A DNA stretch of 64,000 bases, from assembly GCA_905210415.1 (NCBI GenBank), contig CAJLWM010000003.1, forward strand, positions 7,140 through 71,139. The letters are read 5' to 3'. The position numbers and the translations under genes were made by a program. This stretch comes from an uncultured Prevotellaceae bacterium. Its GTDB lineage: Bacteria > Bacteroidota > Bacteroidia > Bacteroidales > Muribaculaceae. The notes under the pieces were generated by a model. The model ran no database searches and was not told where the DNA came from. It worked only from the letters and a program-made list of their open reading frames with translations. Positions within the stretch are counted from its first letter, which is position 1, and each line of letters begins with the position of its first letter. Below are positions 63,850-64,000 of this stretch, piece after piece.

Positions 63850-64000
63850 CTGTCCGGTAAAAACTTTTTTAAATAACATAAATTAGGGCTGACACTTCTC
63901 ACGAGGTGTCAGCCCTTTTGGTTATCTTTGTTTTGCTAAAAAATATATAACCATGAGCAAAGATAGTCATTTTACCGGACAGCCGGTCTATAGTCAAGTG
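63850..64000 (+). mobile_element. IS4-type element, left end (runs off the window)
   Basis: Terminal repeat CTGTCCGGTAAAAA at 63850, a hairpin GGGCTGACAC/GTGTCAGCCC (63886-63895 and 63906-63915) with a T run, a promoter-like TATCTTTG (63923-63930) and the transposase start at 63953. Same layout as the element at 34552, but with different terminal and coding sequence, so it is a related, distinct IS. Confidence 0.85.
63953..64000 (+). CDS. IS4-family transposase, 3' partial
   Basis: The first 16 codons (MSKDSHFTGQPVYSQV) parallel MGKSTHFFGQPVYGQL of the transposase at 34658. The gene continues past the right edge. Confidence 0.8.
   Translation, partial: MSKDSHFTGQPVYSQV

Overview
The window reads as a chromosomal segment of a gut-type member of Bacteroidales (Bacteroidota), most likely a Muribaculaceae-like genome; the family-level call is an inference from gene content and moderate GC. 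Reasons: promoters with the Bacteroidota -7 box TAnnTTTG, few Shine-Dalgarno sites, a DUF6249 protein, PorX- and SprE/PorW-like proteins, the acpP-fabF-rnc order, KorAB, and many lipoproteins and OmpA-type envelope proteins. Most genes are ordinary core functions; the unusual content lies mainly between genes.

Layout. 1-3.1 kb: muropeptide/dipeptide salvage genes (transglutaminase-like, NlpC/P60, dipeptide epimerase). 3.1-6.5 kb: an AT-rich Z1-domain helicase-like gene split in two by an A7 run, with a 172-bp palindrome just upstream. 6.8-7.2 kb: mobile-element debris. 7.7 kb: tRNA-Asp. 8-10 kb: ECF sigma factor, a small membrane protein and a DUF6249 protein. 10.4-20.1 kb: rnz, slyD, upp, ribF, a HAD phosphatase, vsr, metK (behind a SAM-II-like riboswitch) and asnA. 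20.4-24.3 kb: an AGCS symporter, then prophage remnants (frameshifted portal, M15 endolysin, holin). 24.5-33.8 kb: serine hydrolase, aroA, a metal-ABC permease, a beta-barrel protein, an SprE/PorW-like TPR lipoprotein and PorX. 34-36 kb: a truncated outer-membrane gene and an IS4-type element, which separate porX from tsaE. 36-46 kb: tsaE, birA, a LOG protein, cobalamin adenosyltransferase, a PorE-like OmpA protein, rnc, fabF, acpP and a GH3 enzyme. 45-54 kb: secreted and envelope proteins, including two paralogues with unrelated low-complexity linkers, and a small ABC exporter. 54.5-62.8 kb: MBOAT/SGNH acetylation pair, aminotransferase, DUF5009 acyltransferase and korAB. 63-64 kb: a decayed HAD gene and the start of another IS4-type element.

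Three non-coding systems stand out. (1) A family of about 185-bp palindromic elements with ACCCAA...TTGGGT ends occurs in at least nine copies. Four have identical 3-bp flanks, and one sits inside a duplicated block whose sister copy is empty, which is direct evidence of insertion. Three supply the final codons and stop of a neighbouring gene. (2) Four short transcription units share a -7 box, exactly 6 nt, then a GTTTTT(C)AT-type start and a terminator hairpin; two of these are duplicated downstream of upp and metK. I read them as an sRNA or leader-RNA family. (3) A SAM-II-like aptamer lies upstream of metK, with a downstream strand that could compete for both halves of the aptamer.
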